From: Acidobacteriaceae bacterium KBS 89
Lineage (GTDB): Bacteria; Acidobacteriota; Terriglobia; Terriglobales; Acidobacteriaceae
Length of the DNA: 64,000 bases
Direction: 5' to 3'
NCBI GenBank assembly: GCA_000381605.1
Contig: KB906755.1
Location: forward strand, 372,001-436,000
Both the position numbers and the translations under genes were made by a program. Below, piece after piece: positions 9,309-18,501 of this stretch (position 1 is its first letter; each line of letters begins with the position of its first letter). A model generated the notes under the pieces. The model saw nothing but the letters and a program-made list of their open reading frames with translations. It did no database searches and was not told the DNA's origin.

Positions 9309-9722
9309 ATGCAATTTGGTAAAGCTCTTCTAAGCTCGGCTCTGCTTCTATCGGCCGCGTTACCATGCTCGGCGTTTAGCCATGCTCGTCGCGGCCCTAC
9401 CTCTCCTAAGCTATCGAGCAAGCACTCCAAATCAGCAAAACCAACAGGCCAAAGAGGAATCGACGATGCTCGTGCCGCACAGATCCAGGCGTCTTTGATC
9501 AAGTCCGGTTATCTCTCCGGTACGGCATCAGGACATTGGGACGCTGAGACTGAAGCAGCCATGCAGAAATTCCAGAGTGACAATGGGTGGCAGACCAAAC
9601 TGATTCCCGACTCTCGCGCCATCATCAAACTTGGCCTCGGTCCGGCCCAGGATTCCGGTTCGAGCGTCTCCGCCGAAACCGCCCCCGCAATTTCTCCAGC
9701 TTCCGGCTTCATGCCGAGATAG
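9309..9722 (+). CDS. Secreted peptidoglycan-binding domain protein
   Basis: 137 residues. ATG 9309 is chosen because AAGG lies 8 nt upstream and the protein then starts with a signal peptide (LLSSALLLSAALPCSAFSHA). A basic, Ser/Lys-rich linker follows. Residues about 52-98 form a PG_binding_1 domain (AAQIQASLIKSGYLSG ... WDAETEAAMQKFQSDNGW), a three-helix fold that binds cell-wall peptides. The C-terminus is a Ser/Ala/Pro tail. It probably acts in the periplasm at the cell wall. No catalytic domain is present. Confidence 0.82.
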   Translation: MQFGKALLSSALLLSAALPCSAFSHARRGPTSPKLSSKHSKSAKPTGQRGIDDARAAQIQASLIKSGYLSGTASGHWDAETEAAMQKFQSDNGWQTKLIPDSRAIIKLGLGPAQDSGSSVSAETAPAISPASGFMPR

Positions 9723-9781
9723 AAAATTTGCTCCGACAAGGCCCTCTCTAATAATCCCTCCCGAACTACCGCACCCACACG

Positions 9782-10789
9782 TTACGCAGGAGAGCCAACG
9801 GTGAAGACGTAGTCCATCATGTCCTCGCTCTGCACGGGCAACCTTCCAGTCCTCCCAATTGCACCACTCTCCAGCCAAAGCCTTAGCCAACAAAACTGAT
9901 GCATTCTCACCAGACGCGAGGCTACAGGCTGCTTCTGCTCAAGGATTGCGGTGATTCTTGCCGCCATAGCATCCCTGTCCTCCGCCGCTTCAAGCTTCAT
10001 CTCCACTCCATCGCAGGCGAGCAACCGATTTCGCGCAGCTTCGAACTGAACGCCCTCCACGACTCCGCTCTCGACCGTCAACTCCGCCATCTTCTCCGTA
10101 GCAAACGCAGCAGAAGCATCCAGCCGATCCGAAAAGCCGAGATACAAAATCCGCGACCCGGCCACCCGCAGTGGCAACAACTTGAATGTATCCACAAACA
10201 GCTTCGGCATCACTAGGGCCATGGCCTCCGACGAAAATCCGTCCGTCGTCAAAACCGGGCATCCCCACTGGATACCTAGTCCGCGTGTAATCTGCTCTGC
10301 CTCAAGGCCACATTCGCTCATCAGCCAGTCGCCAATCCGTCCCGTTCCACTCTCTCGCTGCGCTGCCAACGCCCTTTGAAGCTGTGGATGCGTAATCCAT
10401 CCCTGCGCCAACATCACGAGACCCAATGGAACTCTATGCCGATGCATGGCCGTCGAAGTTGCATCCCCGTCTCCGAATTCGCGACGCGCTGCAGCCTGCA
10501 CCATCGCCAGGACACAGCGTCCGCTGCAACCCCACTCACATTCAAAGATAGGCCTCCTGCGGTTTCGCCATGGGCGCGTCCATCCACCTGCGCAGTCTGC
10601 ATTGCCACAGTTTCTGCGCTGCTGCGCTACCGCGAGCGAGGCAGGAAGCCCCAGGCCATCGGCTCGATCGACTGCCTTCGAAGGCCGGTATTGATCGCCT
10701 TCCCAAGACTTTCCATCTCCCTCTTTCAACAAGCTGTGCATCAGGGCACCAGCTTCTGCGTCTCTCGTCTTCCTCATTAGAAAAGGCAT
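9782..10789 (-). CDS. Zinc-finger/MshEN-domain protein at the end of the flagellar operon
   Basis: 335 residues, no ATPase domain. Residues about 61-105 hold Cys61/Cys66, a Trp/Arg-rich stretch and Cys84/Cys88/Cys92, suggesting a zinc-binding module. Residues 121-144 (PLGLVMLAQGWI...) and 151-174 (RIGDWLMSECGL...) match the two tandem 24-residue motifs of the MshEN fold, separated by six residues. MshEN domains of MshE/GspE-like ATPases bind cyclic di-GMP. The first motif has Pro where Arg is typical. The start overlaps the fliN end by 13 bases and has GGAGAG 6 nt upstream, so it is translated with the switch genes. A c-di-GMP sensor for the motor is a reasonable inference. Confidence 0.72.
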   Translation of the reverse strand: MPFLMRKTRDAEAGALMHSLLKEGDGKSWEGDQYRPSKAVDRADGLGLPASLAVAQQRRNCGNADCAGGWTRPWRNRRRPIFECEWGCSGRCVLAMVQAAARREFGDGDATSTAMHRHRVPLGLVMLAQGWITHPQLQRALAAQRESGTGRIGDWLMSECGLEAEQITRGLGIQWGCPVLTTDGFSSEAMALVMPKLFVDTFKLLPLRVAGSRILYLGFSDRLDASAAFATEKMAELTVESGVVEGVQFEAARNRLLACDGVEMKLEAAEDRDAMAARITAILEQKQPVASRLVRMHQFCWLRLWLESGAIGRTGRLPVQSEDMMDYVFTVGSPA

Positions 10790-11073
10790 CGTATGCTCTC
10801 CAATCTCAATTGCGGTGTTGCAACCTCGGTAACTCGCAAGGCAAAGTTGCCATTGACCACGACAACCTCACCACGTGCCACGATTCTGTCTCCGACCACC
10901 AGATCGACGGGTTCAGACATATGTCGATCCAGCTCCACCACGTCCCCAGGACCCAGCTCAAGGACCTCACGAAGAGGCATCTCCCGGGTACCAAACTGCA
11001 AGGTCGCGTCCAACTCAATGTCACACAGCAGACCAATTCCCGCATCGACACCAGCCGTCTCACCCGAACCCAT
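10777..11073 (-). CDS. fliN: Flagellar motor switch protein FliN
   Basis: Component of the cytoplasmic C ring that sets rotation direction and docks the export apparatus. The single SpoA (FliN/FliM C-terminal) domain is complete: DIELDATLQFG, LREVLELGPGDVVELDR, EPVDLVVGDRIVARGEVVVV and FALRVTEV. About 98 residues from ATG 11073, which has GGAG 6 nt upstream; ATG 11085 four codons earlier is also possible (AGAGGA upstream). The gene lies directly behind fliM. A second, more divergent FliN-like gene sits at 18876-19214. This copy looks the more canonical FliN. Confidence 0.92.
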   Translation of the reverse strand: MGSGETAGVDAGIGLLCDIELDATLQFGTREMPLREVLELGPGDVVELDRHMSEPVDLVVGDRIVARGEVVVVNGNFALRVTEVATPQLRLESIRCLF

Positions 11074-11098
11074 CACCTTCTCCATTGCATCCTCTCTT

Positions 11099-12112
11099 TC
11101 AATTCTCGGTAGTCGTCTCGGCAATACTCTGGCCGCTTAGAGTGTCGTTAGAATCTCTGTTGTCGTAACCGCCCTCAAGTTGCGCGCCCCGATGTTCACC
11201 CGACACTACCGGATGCGCCCGCCCAAACTGCAATCCGCCAACGCGCAACTCAGAAGTCGAATGCCGTGACAACGGCAGGCGCAAGACCGTTCCCGGCTCC
11301 AACGTCGCCAAATCGCTGCCCCGTAAGCGCATCAAGGGAAACTGCAGAACCGCACCGACCTTTGCCTCTCCAATCAGCTCACGCATCCTCGCCTGGGCTT
11401 CCTTCGATCGTCGTTTCGGACGATCCTCCTCGGATATCAGCCGCCGGAGAATCGCGTCAAGGACAACGGCAGGCAGACATAAGTTCATCGCACCCTGAGC
11501 TTCCGGCATCCTGGCTTCGAAGCTCACGCACAGCGTCTTCTCGCCAGGAGTCAACATCCGGGCTATGGAAGGCTCTGGTTCCCGCTTCTCAAAGACAAAC
11601 TCCAGTCCGACTGACTGCCAAGCCAGGTTTAACTCGCGCACCGCCATCTGTACCACAGACGTCAGAATGGCTTCCTCGATGTCGGTCAGCTCCCGTGCCG
11701 GCCATGCTCTTCCCACTCCGCCCAACAAAACATCCACGATGGGCGACGCCAGGGATAGCTCAAGCTCCAGCAATCCCACGGCACCAAGAGGCTCCAACCG
11801 AATTGAGCAGATATAGCTCGGAGAAGAGAGCCGTTCCAAAAACTCGCTGAACGGCAGCTGCTCGCCTGCAACCAGTTTCATTTTGAACGGCGTCCGAAGC
11901 CACGCGCTTAAAGTGTGCATCAGGTTGCGCGCAAACAGATCGTTCACCGAACTGATTGCACGCATCTGATCGTTACTGATCTGACCCGCCTTGCTGAAGT
12001 CGAACCGCTCCAGAATGCCTTCGCTCACCGGCCCTGTTGGCGGCACTGAAGAGTTCGTCCCCGCAGCCGCAAACAGCGCGTCAATATCTCCCTGCCCAAG
12101 CTGCTTTCCCAT
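11099..12112 (-). CDS. fliM: Flagellar motor switch protein FliM
   Basis: C-ring protein that binds CheY-P and couples FliG to FliN. The 337 residues start with MGKQLGQGDIDALFAAA, the N-terminal CheY-binding/EIDALL-type segment. The middle CheC-like domain follows (ERFDFSKAGQISNDQMRAIS, LLGGVGRAW). The C-terminal SpoA domain is the last ~75 residues (VGAVLQFPLMRLRGSDLATLEPGTVLRLPLS). Ribosome-binding site GGGAAGG is next to the ATG. It is transcribed between fliA and fliN. Confidence 0.93.
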   Translation of the reverse strand: MGKQLGQGDIDALFAAAGTNSSVPPTGPVSEGILERFDFSKAGQISNDQMRAISSVNDLFARNLMHTLSAWLRTPFKMKLVAGEQLPFSEFLERLSSPSYICSIRLEPLGAVGLLELELSLASPIVDVLLGGVGRAWPARELTDIEEAILTSVVQMAVRELNLAWQSVGLEFVFEKREPEPSIARMLTPGEKTLCVSFEARMPEAQGAMNLCLPAVVLDAILRRLISEEDRPKRRSKEAQARMRELIGEAKVGAVLQFPLMRLRGSDLATLEPGTVLRLPLSRHSTSELRVGGLQFGRAHPVVSGEHRGAQLEGGYDNRDSNDTLSGQSIAETTTEN

Positions 12113-12146
12113 ACCTTCCCTTCTTTGGTTAGAGTTCTCTTACGAC

Positions 12147-13076
12147 TCAGCGTGTCCCAGACCTTTGCTTCGAACTGCGCAACTTGGGCTCCTCAACCGG
12201 TTTGTTGCTGTGCAGCCCGGCGAGCGCCGTCCGAAGCCGCAACACCGCCGACGAATGGATCTGCGAGACCCTGGACTCAACAACTCCCAACGTCAGTCCA
12301 ATCTCCTTCATGGTTAGCTCTTCGTAGTAGTAAAGCGTCAGGACCATCCGTTCCTTTTCTGGCAGATCGTCGATGGCGTCGGCAAGACGCTGCTTCATCT
12401 CCCCCTTAAGACAACGAAACAGAGGATCGTCCTCGGATGAGCCAGGAATGTACGCCAGTTCCTCATCGCCCGAATCCTCGGATCGCTCCATGTGCAGGCT
12501 GCCAATCTCCAGCCCCTTAAGATCGCCGAGCAGCAACTGATACTCCACCAGGGTCAACTCCATCTCCTTGGCGATCTCCTGCTCTGACGGTGCCCGGCCC
12601 ACCCGATGAGTCACGGAACGTATCGCCTCTTCGACCGCCCTGCCCTTACGCCTCAGCTCTCTCGGGCTCCAGTCAAGCATTCGCAACGAATCAAGAATCG
12701 CTCCACGGATCCTGAACTGCGCGTAGCTTTTGAACTGCACTTTCTTGTTGTGATCAAACTTTGAAAAAGCATCGATCAGTCCGACGACGCCCGCAGAAAC
12801 CAGATCATCAAGCTCGACATGTTGCGGCAACCGCTCGTGGATTCTGCGCGCCAGATATCGCACCGTCGGCAGATGCTCCATCAACAGCAGATCGCGTTCA
12901 GCAGCCCCCTCGCCTTCTACCGTTTTCGTCCCCCCCAGACTATCTCCTGTATACGGGGCGAACACTGCGGCCTTCGCCAATCCAGTGGCCCCTTGCGGCG
13001 TATTCGTTGCGTCGAAGAGCGTTTTCTTCGACGGTGTATGCAAAACCTGCACTGGAATCAAACTCCCTGTGGTCAT
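12147..13076 (-). CDS. fliA: Flagellar sigma factor sigma-28 (FliA)
   Basis: Directs RNA polymerase to late flagellar promoters. Region 2 is visible as YLARRIHERLPQHVELDDLVSAGVVGLIDAF and FKSYAQFRIRGAILDSLR, region 3 as PSEQEIAKEMEL and region 4 as LPEKERMVLTLYYYEELTMKEIG with an HTH (VVESRVSQIHSSAVLRLR). At about 309 residues it is longer than the usual ~240 because of a ~60-residue N-terminal extension. ATG 13076 has GGAG 6 nt upstream; ATG 13088 is the alternative. A near-consensus FliA promoter lies before flgM at 60327-60353. Confidence 0.92.
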   Translation of the reverse strand: MTTGSLIPVQVLHTPSKKTLFDATNTPQGATGLAKAAVFAPYTGDSLGGTKTVEGEGAAERDLLLMEHLPTVRYLARRIHERLPQHVELDDLVSAGVVGLIDAFSKFDHNKKVQFKSYAQFRIRGAILDSLRMLDWSPRELRRKGRAVEEAIRSVTHRVGRAPSEQEIAKEMELTLVEYQLLLGDLKGLEIGSLHMERSEDSGDEELAYIPGSSEDDPLFRCLKGEMKQRLADAIDDLPEKERMVLTLYYYEELTMKEIGLTLGVVESRVSQIHSSAVLRLRTALAGLHSNKPVEEPKLRSSKQRSGTR

Positions 13077-13132
13077 TACCTTCTCCATGTTCTCGTCTGT
13101 ACCTATCTCTTCTTCGACTAACCAATCGCGTT

Positions 13133-15256
13133 TCAGCCGACAGTTCCGATACTCCGGACTCGAATCTCTGGAGGAATCTCTCCGGGTGCCAGCACCGTCA
13201 CCTTAGGCAGAAACGGCTCCAGCCATCGCCGCACGTGATAGCGGGCCGGACTCGGACATAGAAGCACGGGCAATGCCGAGACAGAGGCTCCTCCGGTTAG
13301 GCGTTTCACAGATTCCACGAGTCGCTTCAAAAAGTCCGCCGGCATCCCGTTCGGCCGCGCCCCATCTCCCAGTAACAACCCAGCACCCTGCGGATCGAAG
13401 GTGCGCAGGAGCTCGTTCTCGAGTCCCTGCTCCAACACCAACACCTTGAGGCCTCCCTCGCCATCCAACAGCGGGTGCACCAGCCCCCGTCCCAGCGATT
13501 GCCTCACACTCTCCACCAGGTACACCACGTTCTTGGAATGTTGCGCTGACTCGACGAGGACTTCGAGAATCGCTCCGAGATCGCGAATCGAGACTTGTTC
13601 CCGCAGTAACTGCTGCAACACCCGCTGCACCTCTCCGAGTGTCATCAGCTTGGGCACCAACTCCTCCACCAGCTTCGGGTGTGACTCATTCATGCTGTCC
13701 AGCAGACGCTTTACCTCCTGCCTTCCCAGCAATTCATGGGAATGTCTGCGTATCAACTCACCGAGATGCGTTCCAATCACCGTCGTCTGGTCCACCACCG
13801 AGTAGCCGGCCGCCAATGCCTGCTCCTCCAGCCCAGGTTGGATCCACCGTGCATGCACGCCAAATGCCGGCTCCGTCGTCTCCACGCCCGGCAGCGTCCG
13901 CGCCTTCGGGTCGGCGTTTACAGCTAACAGACAGTTCTGTACCGTCTGCCAGCGCGCAATCTCGACCCCGCGCAAACCCACCACATACTCCCGGGGTTTG
14001 AGCCGAAGATTGTCCGTAATGTGGATCGGCGGCACAATAAATCCGAGGTCCGTAGCCAGGTGTCTTCGTAGCGCACGTACTCGGTTGAGCATCTGCCCAC
14101 CCTGTTTCTCATCCACCATCGGAATCAGCTGGAACCCTATCTCCAGCGTGAGTTCATCCATCTTCAACAAGGAAGCCAGGTTTTCGCCCTTTGCTGTATC
14201 CGCCGCCTTTGCCTTACCATCCGCGGTCGCTGGCCCGGCGATCTCCTCCGCCAACGCCAGCGAGCTGTCCTTTGTCGCAGGCAACCTGCGTGCGATCAAT
14301 CCCACACCTGTTGCCAATAGGACAAACGACAACTTCGGCAAACCAGGAATCAGGGCCAGTCCTAACAAAACGCCGCACGCAATCCAAAGCGTATTTCGCC
14401 CTCGCAGCAACTGCGTTCCAAGTTCATCATCCAGCGACCCCGCCGACGAAGCCCGCGTTAACACCATGCCCCCGGCGATCGATACTAGCAGGCTCGGAAT
14501 CATCGTCACCAGGCCGTCGCCCACAGTCAAAATCGTATAGGTCTGCACCGCAGTGGCTAGATCGGTACCATGCTGCAACACGCCAATCAGCAATCCCGCA
14601 ACGATGTTGATTGCCGTTATCAGGATCGTTGCGAGGGAGTCCCTCTGGTTGAACTTTGCTGCACCGTCCATCGCGCCGTAAAACTCGGCCTCCCGCGCAA
14701 TCGCCTGCCGCCGCTTCCTCGCCCCCTGTTCGTCGATCAATCCCGCGTTCATGTCCGCGTCGATCGCCATTTGCTTGCCCGGCAGTGCATCGAGCGTAAA
14801 TCGAGCGGTCACCTCTGCCGTTCTCACTGCACCATGGCTGACCACCAGAAACTGGATCGCGATCAACGCGAGAAAGAGCACCAGTCCCACAACGTAGTTG
14901 CCGCCGACGACAAATTGACCAAACGCTTCGATCACTGAGCCTGCGGCCCTTGTTCCCTCCTGCCCGTGCAGCAGAATCCTCCGGCTCGAGGTCAGATTCA
15001 GCGACAACCGGAACAGGGTTAGCAAAAGCAGCAGCGTCGGAAAGACCGAAAAATCCACTGCCCGTCGCACTTGCACCGCAGTCAGAAACACAATCACGGA
15101 GGCCGTAATAGACGCAGCCAGCAAAATATCCAGCACCACGCTCGGCACCGGAATAATCATGACGAACACCATGCTGATCGCAGCCACAGGCAAGAGCAGC
15201 GTCTGCAGCTTCGACATCTGAGGCCAACTACTTCTCTTGATCACCATCTCACTCAC
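13133..15256 (-). CDS. flhA: Flagellar export gate protein FlhA
   Basis: Large export-gate subunit of the flagellar type III secretion system, 707 residues. The N-terminal half carries about eight membrane helices with the FHIPEP family signature region (FPTLLLLLTLFRLSLNLTSS, PGKQMAIDADMNAGLID). The C-terminal half is the cytoplasmic ring domain that docks chaperones and substrates. The GTG at 15256 overlaps the flhB stop in a GTGA, with GGAGG 6 nt upstream, so the two are translationally coupled. The next ATG is three codons in. Confidence 0.96.
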   Translation of the reverse strand: MSEMVIKRSSWPQMSKLQTLLLPVAAISMVFVMIIPVPSVVLDILLAASITASVIVFLTAVQVRRAVDFSVFPTLLLLLTLFRLSLNLTSSRRILLHGQEGTRAAGSVIEAFGQFVVGGNYVVGLVLFLALIAIQFLVVSHGAVRTAEVTARFTLDALPGKQMAIDADMNAGLIDEQGARKRRQAIAREAEFYGAMDGAAKFNQRDSLATILITAINIVAGLLIGVLQHGTDLATAVQTYTILTVGDGLVTMIPSLLVSIAGGMVLTRASSAGSLDDELGTQLLRGRNTLWIACGVLLGLALIPGLPKLSFVLLATGVGLIARRLPATKDSSLALAEEIAGPATADGKAKAADTAKGENLASLLKMDELTLEIGFQLIPMVDEKQGGQMLNRVRALRRHLATDLGFIVPPIHITDNLRLKPREYVVGLRGVEIARWQTVQNCLLAVNADPKARTLPGVETTEPAFGVHARWIQPGLEEQALAAGYSVVDQTTVIGTHLGELIRRHSHELLGRQEVKRLLDSMNESHPKLVEELVPKLMTLGEVQRVLQQLLREQVSIRDLGAILEVLVESAQHSKNVVYLVESVRQSLGRGLVHPLLDGEGGLKVLVLEQGLENELLRTFDPQGAGLLLGDGARPNGMPADFLKRLVESVKRLTGGASVSALPVLLCPSPARYHVRRWLEPFLPKVTVLAPGEIPPEIRVRSIGTVG

Positions 15257-16434
15257 ATCCCACCTCCAAATCCGCTCATTCCAACGTTCGGTGCCAACGA
15301 GACGTTGCCTTTCCAGTCAGCAGGCGCAGCTCCCTGTTGTGCCCGTTGTGCTCTCTCTTTCATTTGTTGCTCTCGCCGCAAACGCTCCTCGATCTTTTGC
15401 CGATAGAGATAGGCCAAAATCCCGGCCACCGCCGCATAGAGTTCGAATGGAATCGATTGCCCAGGTTCGACCATCTTGTACAAGCTCCGCGCCAACGGGG
15501 GATTTTCGATGATTGGAATTCCAGCCCAGCGTGCCTCCTCCCGTATCTCCGCCGCGAACAGGTCACGTCCCTTCGCGAGCACAGTGGGTGTCGACATCGT
15601 CTCGAAGCTGAACTCCAGAGCTACCGCATAGTGCGTTGGGTTCGTGATCACCACGCTTGCTCGCGCCATGTCCGCCTTCACCTTGCGCTTCCGCATCGCG
15701 CGCTGAATCTGTCGGACCTTCGCCTTGATCTGCGGGTTCCCCATCGAATCCCGAACTTCTTCCCGCATCTCCTGTTTGCTCATCTTCAGCCGCTGGTTCC
15801 AGCTTCTCCACTCGATCGCGTAATCCAGGCCAGACCACACCAGCGTCACCCAGGCCGCATCAAGTGCCAGGCGGTATGCGACCGAAAACATCTCCGGCAA
15901 CCGCACCAGGCTCATGACAGGCATAGGAACCATTAACGCCTTCAGCGCACCCCAGCCCAACACTGCCATAACCACAGCTGGCGCCATAGATTTGGCCAAA
16001 CGTGTAGCAGACCGCAGGCTGAATAAACTTGACAGGTTCGATACCGGGTTCAACTTTGAGAACTTAAACCCTACGGCCGCTGGATGGATCTGCACTCCGC
16101 CGCTTTGTGCCACCCCGGACACAAGCGCGCCAGCAAAACTCGCCGCAAGAATCAGTCCCACGGGTAGCAGGGCCGGCAAGAGTATATGCCGCAGTGCGGA
16201 GTCAAAAAGCTGTTCCCCGCTTTGACTATTCAAATTAGCCGTGGCCGATCGCAGACTCTCGGCATACGCCTTGCCCCAGCTGGCAACAAATCGATTCGAT
16301 AAAGTTCCAAGCGTTATCACGCCACCCAGCATCGCCATCGCCGACAGCAGTTCACGGCTGTGAACGCTGTCTCCTTTTTCACGGGCCTTCTTTTTTCGTA
16401 GAGGGGTAGCTTGTTCCGTTCCCTTATCTGCCAT
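15253..16434 (-). CDS. flhB: Flagellar export switch protein FlhB
   Basis: Switches export specificity from rod/hook to filament proteins. 393 residues: a Lys/Arg-rich cytoplasmic start (TPLRKKKAREKGD), four membrane helices and a C-terminal domain with the autocleavage site Asn265-Pro266-Thr267-His268 (VVITNPTHYAVAL). A positively charged linker (RAMRKRKVKADM) precedes the site. It is the first gene after a 120-base gap. That gap holds a -24/-12 sigma-54-like site, so it probably begins a transcript flhB-flhA-fliA-fliM-fliN. Confidence 0.96.
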   Translation of the reverse strand: MADKGTEQATPLRKKKAREKGDSVHSRELLSAMAMLGGVITLGTLSNRFVASWGKAYAESLRSATANLNSQSGEQLFDSALRHILLPALLPVGLILAASFAGALVSGVAQSGGVQIHPAAVGFKFSKLNPVSNLSSLFSLRSATRLAKSMAPAVVMAVLGWGALKALMVPMPVMSLVRLPEMFSVAYRLALDAAWVTLVWSGLDYAIEWRSWNQRLKMSKQEMREEVRDSMGNPQIKAKVRQIQRAMRKRKVKADMARASVVITNPTHYAVALEFSFETMSTPTVLAKGRDLFAAEIREEARWAGIPIIENPPLARSLYKMVEPGQSIPFELYAAVAGILAYLYRQKIEERLRREQQMKERAQRAQQGAAPADWKGNVSLAPNVGMSGFGGGM

Positions 16435-16494
16435 GGCGACCCTCGTTAAGGTCGTTGCGGCGTGTCATGAAAACTTCAGCACTCAATACCATCC

Positions 16495-16509
16495 GCAATG
16501 AGCAATCCA
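16495..16509 (-). promoter_or_regulatory. Putative sigma-54 promoter of flhB
   Basis: On the minus strand the site reads TGGATTGCTCATTGC. The -24 GG and -12 GC are exactly 12 bases apart, and TTGC is complete. It lies 60 bases upstream of the flhB ATG in the only gap between fliR and flhB. Confidence 0.5.
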
Positions 16510-16554
16510 AGTGTTGGATCCAAAAAATCCGTAGCTTCCTTGACGAGGCGGCGC

Positions 16555-17337
16555 TCATGCTCGCACCAGCATCTTTGCCGCGGCATCCAGCAACGCTGTA
16601 AAGTGCCTCTCAATCCATCCCGGCCACACCGCCAGGCTTCCGATCAAGACCACATACGACACCACCGTCTTCAGCGGTATGCTCACCACCATCGCCGGCA
16701 GTTGTGGCGATAGCCGCGCCACCAGGGCGACTGTCACCTCGACCGCCAGAGCCGCGGCCATAACGGGGGCCGCCAGCTGGACTCCCGCTAGAAAAATTCC
16801 GCCCGCCATCATCGCTAGTGCTGCGCCCGTCTTCGCCTCCATTACTGCCTGCCCAACTGGAGCGACCGAAAAACTATGCACCATCACTGCCAGCAGACTC
16901 CTGTGGAGCCCCGATCCAATGATTACCAATACGCCTAACCAACTCAGCATCTGTCCCAGAACCGCGGTCTCGATCATGGAGTTAGGGTCAAACAGGTTCA
17001 CCAGCGAAAAACTGAACTGCAGCCCCAGCAGCGTCCCCGCAAACGTCAGCGCCTCATTCAACAGCATCAGAGAAAGCCCAAATACCAGCCCCACGCCAAG
17101 CTCCCCCAGAATCGCCTGTGTGTCCAGAACCGCTCGCGCCCCAGGGATTGCGGTGATTGCGGGAGCGAGCAGAAATGTCATCGCAACCACAAATCCAACT
17201 TTGATCCGTGGGGCAATCGCAGACGACGAAAATACAGGAGCAAACACCATCAGGCCGCTCAGTCGCACCATTACCAGGACTGCTGCGGTCAGATATTGAG
17301 GCCAGCTCTCGATTAGTCCATTCAACTCGTGATTCAT
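16555..17337 (-). CDS. fliR: Flagellar export gate protein FliR
   Basis: Inner membrane subunit of the FliPQR export channel. 260 residues with about six hydrophobic segments. The start (ESWPQYLTAAVLVMVRLSGL, APVFSSSAIAPRIKVGF) matches the conserved FliR/SpaR N-terminus, and MAAALAVEVTVALVARLSPQ matches the later conserved block. It follows fliQ with a 7-base gap, in the usual fliP-fliQ-fliR order. Confidence 0.94.
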   Translation of the reverse strand: MNHELNGLIESWPQYLTAAVLVMVRLSGLMVFAPVFSSSAIAPRIKVGFVVAMTFLLAPAITAIPGARAVLDTQAILGELGVGLVFGLSLMLLNEALTFAGTLLGLQFSFSLVNLFDPNSMIETAVLGQMLSWLGVLVIIGSGLHRSLLAVMVHSFSVAPVGQAVMEAKTGAALAMMAGGIFLAGVQLAAPVMAAALAVEVTVALVARLSPQLPAMVVSIPLKTVVSYVVLIGSLAVWPGWIERHFTALLDAAAKMLVRA

Positions 17338-17344
17338 GCCGTAT

Positions 17345-17617
17345 CTATCCCAGGTACTTGTGAAAGCCTGTCAACAAATGCACAGTAAAACTCACCAGTC
17401 GATGGACCATCCAGGGCAACGCCACGACGGTAACAACAAACACCACTACCAACCTTGGAACCGCCGTCAACGTCTGCTCCTGCACACTGGTCAGCGTCTG
17501 CAATAGACTCACCACCAGACTCACTGCGCACGCCGTCACCAGCAGAGGAGCACTCAGCATCATTGCCTCGATCAACATCCTCCGCATGATTTCCACCGTT
17601 TGGTCCGGTCCCATCAC
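17345..17617 (-). CDS. fliQ: Flagellar export gate protein FliQ
   Basis: Small export-gate subunit, 90 residues with two membrane helices. The family pattern is clear: VEIMRRMLIEAMMLSAPLLV for helix one, then SLLQTLTSVQEQTLTAVPRL, then the second helix LVVVFVVTVVALPWMV. It sits between fliP and fliR. The extra N-terminal Met (MMGPDQ) leaves a one-codon uncertainty in the start. Confidence 0.95.
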   Translation of the reverse strand: MMGPDQTVEIMRRMLIEAMMLSAPLLVTACAVSLVVSLLQTLTSVQEQTLTAVPRLVVVFVVTVVALPWMVHRLVSFTVHLLTGFHKYLG

Positions 17618-17655
17618 TCCTCCAACCTCTGACTACGAAATCACCAACCTTGCTC

Positions 17656-18501
17656 TCAGAAACTCTTTATTAGCTGGTCCGCCAGCAGGTTCCAGCCATC
17701 GACCATGACAAAAAGAAGAATCTTCAATGGCGTCGAGATCACCACAGGAGGTAGTTGCATCATGCCGATCGAGGTCGTCACGCTAGCCACCACCAGATCC
17801 ACCAGGAGGAACGGAAGAAACAACACAGCGCCGATCTGAAATCCCGCCTTCAACTCGCTCAGGATGTATGCCGGCACCACGACCTGAATTGGCAAGTCTT
17901 CCTTCCTGTTCGGACGCACAGCCATCCCTGCGGATGCAAACACCGCCAAGTCTTTCTCCCGCGCATAACGCAGCATGTATTGCTTTACCGGCGCGACACC
18001 AAGGTTCATTGCTTGTTCCCCGGTGATAGTGCCGGCACTATAGGGTGCGACCGCAGTCCGTTCGACCTGCAGCAACACCGGCTGCATGAGAAACCACGTC
18101 ATCATCAACGCCAAGCCCATCAGGACCTGGTTCGACGGAGCTGTTTGTGTCCCAAGCGCCTGTCTCAAGAAATGAAATACCACCAGCAACCGCACCAGCG
18201 GAGTCATCGACAACAGCAGTGCAGGTACTAACGTCAGCAGCGTCAGTCCAACGACAATCGACCACGGTATGCTCTTACTACTCGCAAGCTCCGACGCGAT
18301 TGAATTGTTCACCTTCGGCCCCGCCACACTTACTGCAGCACTTCCGCTTGCCGCTGTGCCATGCATCTTCGCGCCTTTTTTACTGGAAGAGGAGACCGTT
18401 TCCATCCGAGGACGCTGTGTCTGGGCATGAACCAAAGGCTGAGACATCAGTAACCCAGCCATTGCCCAGATCATCCACCGCAATCGAAGTACTATCGGCA
18501 T
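17656..18501 (-). CDS. fliP: Flagellar export gate protein FliP
   Basis: Core subunit of the FliPQR export pore. 281 residues. An N-terminal signal sequence (WMIWAMAGLLMSQPLVHAQ), as is normal for FliP, is followed by a ~45-residue polar linker rich in Ser, Lys and Ala. Four membrane helices come next, with the signatures LTLLTLVPALLLSMTPLVRL, PSNQVLMGLALMMTWFLMQP and LVDLVVASVTTSIGMMQLPP. The start overlaps the fliO end by 10 bases. Confidence 0.96.
   Translation of the reverse strand: MPIVLRLRWMIWAMAGLLMSQPLVHAQTQRPRMETVSSSSKKGAKMHGTAASGSAAVSVAGPKVNNSIASELASSKSIPWSIVVGLTLLTLVPALLLSMTPLVRLLVVFHFLRQALGTQTAPSNQVLMGLALMMTWFLMQPVLLQVERTAVAPYSAGTITGEQAMNLGVAPVKQYMLRYAREKDLAVFASAGMAVRPNRKEDLPIQVVVPAYILSELKAGFQIGAVLFLPFLLVDLVVASVTTSIGMMQLPPVVISTPLKILLFVMVDGWNLLADQLIKSF

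Noticed and set aside
14427..15227. Minus-strand open frame of 266 codons inside flhA
   Set aside because: Out of frame with FlhA, rich in Gly/Arg/Asp, with no domain and no ribosome-binding site.
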